Shown here piece by piece: positions 60,446-64,000 of a DNA stretch of 64,000 nucleotides. Below the pieces are notes generated by a model, which was not told the origin of the DNA, did not search any database, and was given only the letters and a program-made list of their open reading frames with translations. Source of the DNA: Pseudomonas sp. dw_358. GTDB lineage: Bacteria > Pseudomonadota > Gammaproteobacteria > Pseudomonadales > Pseudomonadaceae. Made by a program: the position numbers and the translations under genes. Position 1 is the stretch's first letter. The number at the start of each line of letters is the position of its first letter. The stretch spans positions 62,001 to 126,000 of the forward strand of contig NZ_JAAVUX010000013.1 in assembly GCF_018449655.1 (NCBI RefSeq), written 5' to 3'.

Positions 60446-61675
60446 TTACAGATCCGGCGCAATCGGCAGGTCGACACTGCCATCCAGGTGCTTGATCGGC
60501 CCGCTGGCAGTGGGGTTGATGTCGAACTTGAAGATGTCGGTCGGCAACCACAGGGTCGCGCAGGCATTGGGAATGTCGACGATGCCGCTGATATGCCCCT
60601 GCACCGGCGCCGAGCCGAGCAACGCGTAGCCCTGGGCCGGCGAATAACCGAACTTGGTCAGGTAGTTGATGGCGTTGAGGCAGGCCTGACGGTAGGCGAC
60701 GTTGACGTCCAGGTAATGCTGCTGGCCCTGCTCGTCCACCGAGATGCCCTCGAAGATCAGGAAATTGTTGTAGTTGGGCACGATGGGGCTGGGCTTGAAC
60801 ACCGGGTTCTTGATGCCGTACTTGGCCATGCCGCCCTTGATCAGCTCGACTTTCATGTGTACCCAGCCGGCCATTTCAATGGCCCCGCAAAAGGTGATCT
60901 CGCCATCACCCTGGCTGAAGTGCAAATCGCCCACCGAAAGACCCGCGCCGTTGACGTAGACGGGGAAGTAGATTTTCGAACCGCGGGACAGGTCCTTGAT
61001 GTCGCAGTTACCGCCGTGCTCTCGGGGCGGCACCGTGCGTGCGCCTTCATTGGCCGCCTTGTCCCGGGCCTCACCCTTGAGCTTGCCCATGTGCGCCGTG
61101 GGGGCCATCGGCGGGTTGGCCAGCGGCGGCACGCGAGTGGGGTTGGTGTCGATCAGTTCCTGCTCGCGACGGTTCCACTCGGCAAGCATCACGGGGTCGG
61201 GCAGGCAGCCGATCAGGCCGGGGTGGATCAGCCCGGCGAATTCCACGCCGGGAATGTGCCGGGAGCGGGTGAACATGCCTTTGAAATCCCAGATGGCCTT
61301 TTGCGCCGAGGGGAAGTGGTCGGTGAGAAAACCGCCACCGTTCTGCTTCGAAAAAAAGCCGTTGAAGCCCCACTGGGATTCGGCCTTGGCGCCGATGTCC
61401 AGCAGGTCCACCACCAGCAGGTCACCGGGTTCGGCACCGTGCACGCCCACCGGCCCCGACAGGTAGTGCACGGTGGAGAGGTCGACATCACGCACATCGC
61501 TGGCATCGTCGTCGTTCTTGATCGCGCCGGCGGTCCAGTCATAGGTCTCCAGGATGAAGTCGTCCCCCGGCTTGACCCAGCAGGCCATGGGAATGTCCGG
61601 GTGCCAGCGGTTGTGCACCTGTTCGTTTTCGGTCACAGGCTGGTTGAGGTCGACTTTGATCAGTGTTTCAGTCAT
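60446..61675 (-). CDS. fmdA: formamidase
   Basis: A 409-residue enzyme of the acetamidase/formamidase family that hydrolyses formamide to formate and ammonia. Recognisable parts are TENEQVHNRWHPDIPMACWV, DDASDVRDVDLSTVHYLSGP, EPGDLLVVDLLDIG, GVEFAGLIHPGLIGCLPDP, REHGGNCDIKDLSRGSKIYF and GDLHFSQGDGEITFCGAIEM. The size and these blocks match FmdA of Methylophilus. GGGAG lies seven bases before the ATG at 61675, so the nine-codon extension is rejected. The ABC importer genes lie directly upstream in the same direction and probably supply short-chain amides or urea. Confidence 0.94.
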   Translation of the reverse strand: MTETLIKVDLNQPVTENEQVHNRWHPDIPMACWVKPGDDFILETYDWTAGAIKNDDDASDVRDVDLSTVHYLSGPVGVHGAEPGDLLVVDLLDIGAKAESQWGFNGFFSKQNGGGFLTDHFPSAQKAIWDFKGMFTRSRHIPGVEFAGLIHPGLIGCLPDPVMLAEWNRREQELIDTNPTRVPPLANPPMAPTAHMGKLKGEARDKAANEGARTVPPREHGGNCDIKDLSRGSKIYFPVYVNGAGLSVGDLHFSQGDGEITFCGAIEMAGWVHMKVELIKGGMAKYGIKNPVFKPSPIVPNYNNFLIFEGISVDEQGQQHYLDVNVAYRQACLNAINYLTKFGYSPAQGYALLGSAPVQGHISGIVDIPNACATLWLPTDIFKFDINPTASGPIKHLDGSVDLPIAPDL

Positions 61676-61726
61676 GGCGTTGCTCCCTAGCAGTAAACAC
61701 AATGGCGCGGTGAAAAGAACGACCTG

Positions 61727-62416
61727 TCACACCGACAGGTAACGGCTGATGGTGGCTTCGTCGACGTTGGCGCGGGTTTCCTCGACCACGAAGCGGCCTT
61801 TCTCGATGACCAGGAAGCGGTCGGCGATGTCGAGGGTGAACGACAGCACCTGCTCGGAGACCACGATGGTCAGGTTGCGCAGGGTGCGGATGTCCTTCAG
61901 GGTGCGGGCGATGTCCTTGATGATCGACGGCTGGATGCCTTCGGTGGGCTCGTCCAGCAACAGCACCTTGGGATTGGTCGCCAGGGCGCGGGCGATGGCC
62001 AGCTGTTGCTGCTGGCCGCCGGAGAGGTTGCCGCCCTTGCGGGTGCGCATGTCGTAGAGCACCGGAAACAGGTCGTAGAGGTCCTGCGGCACCACGCCTC
62101 GGGCCGAGGCCGGCAAGCCGGTCTGGATATTTTCCAGCACGCTCATGGCCGCAAAGATCATCCGCCCCTGGGGCACGTAGGCCATGCCCTCACCGACCCG
62201 GGCATGGGTTTCCAGGGTGGACACCTCGACGCCGTCCACCTGGACCTGGCCGCGCCACTGCGGCAGCACGCCCATCAGGCTCTTGAACAGGGTGGTCTTG
62301 CCCATGCCGTTGCGGCCCATGATGGCGACGATTTCCTGCTTCGCCACGTTAAGGTTCAGGTCGTGCAGAATCTGACTCTGGGCATAACCACAGGACAGCT
62401 GTTGAACGTTGAACAT
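61727..62416 (-). CDS. urtE: urea/amide ABC transporter ATP-binding protein UrtE-type
   Basis: A 229-residue ATPase of the branched-chain amino acid/urea importer class (LivF/UrtE). Walker A is IMGRNGMGKTTLFKSLMG, the signature NLSGGQQQQLAIARAL and Walker B VLLLDEPTEGIQPSII. The start MFNVQQLSCGYAQSQILHDL and the TEGIQPSII segment favour UrtE over LivF. The partner ATPase gene lies 15 bases upstream. Because formamidase follows 51 bases downstream, the substrate may be formamide or another short amide, as proposed for the Methylophilus fmdDEF genes, rather than urea. Confidence 0.88.
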   Translation of the reverse strand: MFNVQQLSCGYAQSQILHDLNLNVAKQEIVAIMGRNGMGKTTLFKSLMGVLPQWRGQVQVDGVEVSTLETHARVGEGMAYVPQGRMIFAAMSVLENIQTGLPASARGVVPQDLYDLFPVLYDMRTRKGGNLSGGQQQQLAIARALATNPKVLLLDEPTEGIQPSIIKDIARTLKDIRTLRNLTIVVSEQVLSFTLDIADRFLVIEKGRFVVEETRANVDEATISRYLSV

Positions 62417-62431
62417 GAAACTGCCCCCTTG

Positions 62432-63190
62432 TTAATGGCCCAGATAGACTTCGATGACTTTCGGGTTGCTCTGCACCGACTCCATGCTGCCCTCGGCCAG
62501 CACCTTGCCCTGATGCAGCACGGTGACCTTGTGGGCAATGCTCTTGACGAATTCCATGTCGTGCTCGATCACCAGCACCGAGCGGCCCTGGCTGATGCGG
62601 TTGAGCAGTTCGGCAGTCTGCACCCGCTCGCTGACGCTCATGCCGGCCACCGGTTCGTCGAGCATCAGCAGGTCCGGGTCCTGCATCAGCAACATGCCGA
62701 TCTCCAGCCACTGCTTCTGGCCGTGGGACAAGAGCCCGGCCTGTTGCTGCAGCCACTCGCCGAGAAAGATCTCGGCGGCCACCTGCTCGACCCGCGCCAC
62801 CACCTCGCTGGTGCGTTTGAAGAACAAGGCGCCTAGCACCTTGCGCCCGGCCGGGTAGGACATTTCCAGGTTCTCGAACACCGAGAGGTTTTCGTAGATC
62901 GACGGGTTCTGGAACTTGCGTCCCACGCCGGCGCGGACGATGTCGTACTCGTGCATCTTGGTCAGCTCGCGACCGTCGAACTGAATGCTGCCACTGGTGG
63001 CCCGGGTCTTGCCGCAGATCAGGTCGAGCACCGTGGTCTTGCCGGCGCCGTTGGGGCCGATCACCACCCGCACCTCGTTGCGGTCGATATACAGGTTGAG
63101 GTTGTCGACCGCCTTGAAGCCGTCGAAAGACACGGTCAGGCCTTCGATGGCCAGCACCGGCTTGTTCATCTGGAAACCGACGGCGGTCAT
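62432..63190 (-). CDS. urtD: urea/amide ABC transporter ATP-binding protein UrtD-type
   Basis: A 252-residue ATPase of the LivG/UrtD class. Walker A is VIGPNGAGKTTVLDLICGK and Walker B LLMLDEPVAGMS. The signature region reads LLSHGQKQWLEIGMLLMQDP, the SHGQ variant that is characteristic of UrtD. GVGRKFQNPSIYENLSVFEN also matches UrtD. The start overlaps the permease stop by ATGA, and urtE follows after 15 bases. Confidence 0.9.
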   Translation of the reverse strand: MTAVGFQMNKPVLAIEGLTVSFDGFKAVDNLNLYIDRNEVRVVIGPNGAGKTTVLDLICGKTRATSGSIQFDGRELTKMHEYDIVRAGVGRKFQNPSIYENLSVFENLEMSYPAGRKVLGALFFKRTSEVVARVEQVAAEIFLGEWLQQQAGLLSHGQKQWLEIGMLLMQDPDLLMLDEPVAGMSVSERVQTAELLNRISQGRSVLVIEHDMEFVKSIAHKVTVLHQGKVLAEGSMESVQSNPKVIEVYLGH

Positions 63191-64000
63191 GGCTGCGTCT
63201 CCATGGAGTTGTGAGGCGTGGTGGGCAAGGTCGGCGCAGCGGCATCGGCCGGCAGTGGTGCAGGCACAACCACCGCAGGCTGGGCGCGCCGAGCACGGAA
63301 CTTGCGCCATTGGGTATCCCAGACCCCGGCCAGGCCGTTGGGGAAATACATCACCACGGCGATAAACAGCCCGCCCATGAGGTACAGCCACAGCTCTGGA
63401 AAGGACTCGGAAAAATAGCTCTTGCCGTAGTTCACCAGCAACGAGCCATACACCGCGCCCAGCAGCGACATGCGCCCGCCCACCGCCGCGAAGATCACCA
63501 TCTCGATGGACGGCACGATGCCAACGAAGGACGGCGACATGAAGCCCACCTGCAAGGCAAACATCGCCCCGCCGATGGCCGAGAACGCCGCCGCCACGCA
63601 GTACACAAAGACCTTGAAGCTGGCCACGTCGTAACCGGAAAAACGCACCCGCTCTTCCTTGTCGCGCATGGCCATCAGCAGCCGCCCGAGCTTGGAGGCG
63701 AGGATGAACTTGCCCAGCACGATGCAGCCCAGCAGCAGCACTGCGTTGACGAAGTACAGGTCCAGCTTGGCGCTGTCGCTGGTGATGTCCCAGCCCAGCA
63801 GGGTCTTGAGGTCGGTGATGCCGTTGACGCCGCCGGTCAGCCCTTGCTGGCCGACGATCAGCACCGTGAGGATCAGCGCAATGGCTTGGGTGACGATGGA
63901 GAAATACACGTCCCCCACCCGCCGTTTGAACATCGCCAGGCCGATCACCAGGGCCAGCAACACCGGCACCACGATCACCGCTGTCACCGTGAAAGTGAAA
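63187..64000 (-). CDS. urtC: urea/amide ABC transporter permease UrtC-type (5' end off window)
   Basis: The C-terminal 270 or so residues of a LivM/UrtC-like permease, open to the right edge. VYFSIVTQAIALILTVLIVG, QQGLTGGVNGITDLKTLLGW, RDKEERVRFSGYDVASFKVF and FAAVGGRMSLLGAVYGSLLV are typical UrtC blocks. About seven membrane segments are visible. The last 40 residues are hydrophilic and rich in Pro and Ala. The in-frame GTG at 63987 is not the start, because coding continues upstream. urtB and the substrate-binding protein gene are expected beyond the window. Confidence 0.9.
   Translation of the reverse strand, partial: FTFTVTAVIVVPVLLALVIGLAMFKRRVGDVYFSIVTQAIALILTVLIVGQQGLTGGVNGITDLKTLLGWDITSDSAKLDLYFVNAVLLLGCIVLGKFILASKLGRLLMAMRDKEERVRFSGYDVASFKVFVYCVAAAFSAIGGAMFALQVGFMSPSFVGIVPSIEMVIFAAVGGRMSLLGAVYGSLLVNYGKSYFSESFPELWLYLMGGLFIAVVMYFPNGLAGVWDTQWRKFRARRAQPAVVVPAPLPADAAAPTLPTTPHNSMETQP

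Noticed and set aside
1..64000. CRISPR arrays, tRNA genes, transposons, prophage or known defence systems
   Set aside because: I looked for regular direct repeats, cloverleaf-like segments, transposase or integrase motifs and defence-type domains, and saw none.

Overview
The window reads as a chromosomal segment of a fluorescent-group Pseudomonas. It is high-GC and gene-dense, with many ATGA or GTGA start/stop overlaps. It carries genus-typical families: a MuxABC-OpmB type RND pump, a MHYT-GGDEF-EAL protein, a DUF1652 protein, an OprD porin and a NAD-type 6-phosphogluconate dehydrogenase. I found no rRNA, tRNA, CRISPR array, prophage, transposase or insertion sequence. All assignments come from reading the sequence, without database searches.

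Positions 1-1.9 kb hold the 5' part of gnd (minus strand), a 48-residue coiled-coil-like protein and a small exported NTF2-fold protein. Positions 2.36-24.3 kb form one large alpha-glucan/trehalose locus. The plus strand carries glgA, treZ, malQ, treY, a DUF2934 protein and glgX, followed by a tightly coupled trio (acyl-CoA dehydrogenase-like, PIG-L deacetylase, NodS-like methyltransferase) and an endonuclease/exonuclease/phosphatase protein. Converging on the minus strand is glgE, treS-maltokinase fusion, glgB. Together these enzymes close a cycle. GlgA or GlgE makes 1,4-glucan, GlgB branches it, GlgX debranches it, and MalQ redistributes the chains. TreY and TreZ release trehalose, TreS turns trehalose into maltose, and the fused kinase makes maltose-1-phosphate for GlgE. 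No glgC (ADP-glucose synthesis) lies in the window. Both operons carry a GAACTT-N17-TC element upstream that resembles an AlgU/RpoE-type promoter, which would fit osmotic-stress control.

Positions 24.4-31.3 kb hold a 50-residue Pro/Asp/Glu-rich peptide, a MocR-type regulator, a zinc alcohol dehydrogenase, a zinc-type HemB, a cyclopropane fatty acid synthase and a metabolite:proton symporter. Positions 31.4-42.5 kb, all minus strand, hold muxA-muxB-muxC-opmB followed by a MucR/NbdA-like c-di-GMP protein. Positions 42.6-51.4 kb hold tpx, a DUF1652 protein, an isolated glycosyltransferase plus flippase pair, an unknown protein, an OprD porin, a nucleoside 2-deoxyribosyltransferase-like protein, an amino acid transporter and a DUF72 protein.

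Positions 51.4-64 kb hold a RibD-C reductase; modABC behind a clear ModE-box candidate; a nitronate monooxygenase; a Ni/Co transporter; an aldo/keto reductase; an exported DUF336/HbpS-like protein behind a Fur-box candidate; and a DoxX-like membrane protein. The window ends with a formamidase module (fmdB, fmdA) joined to a Urt-type ABC importer that continues past the right edge.
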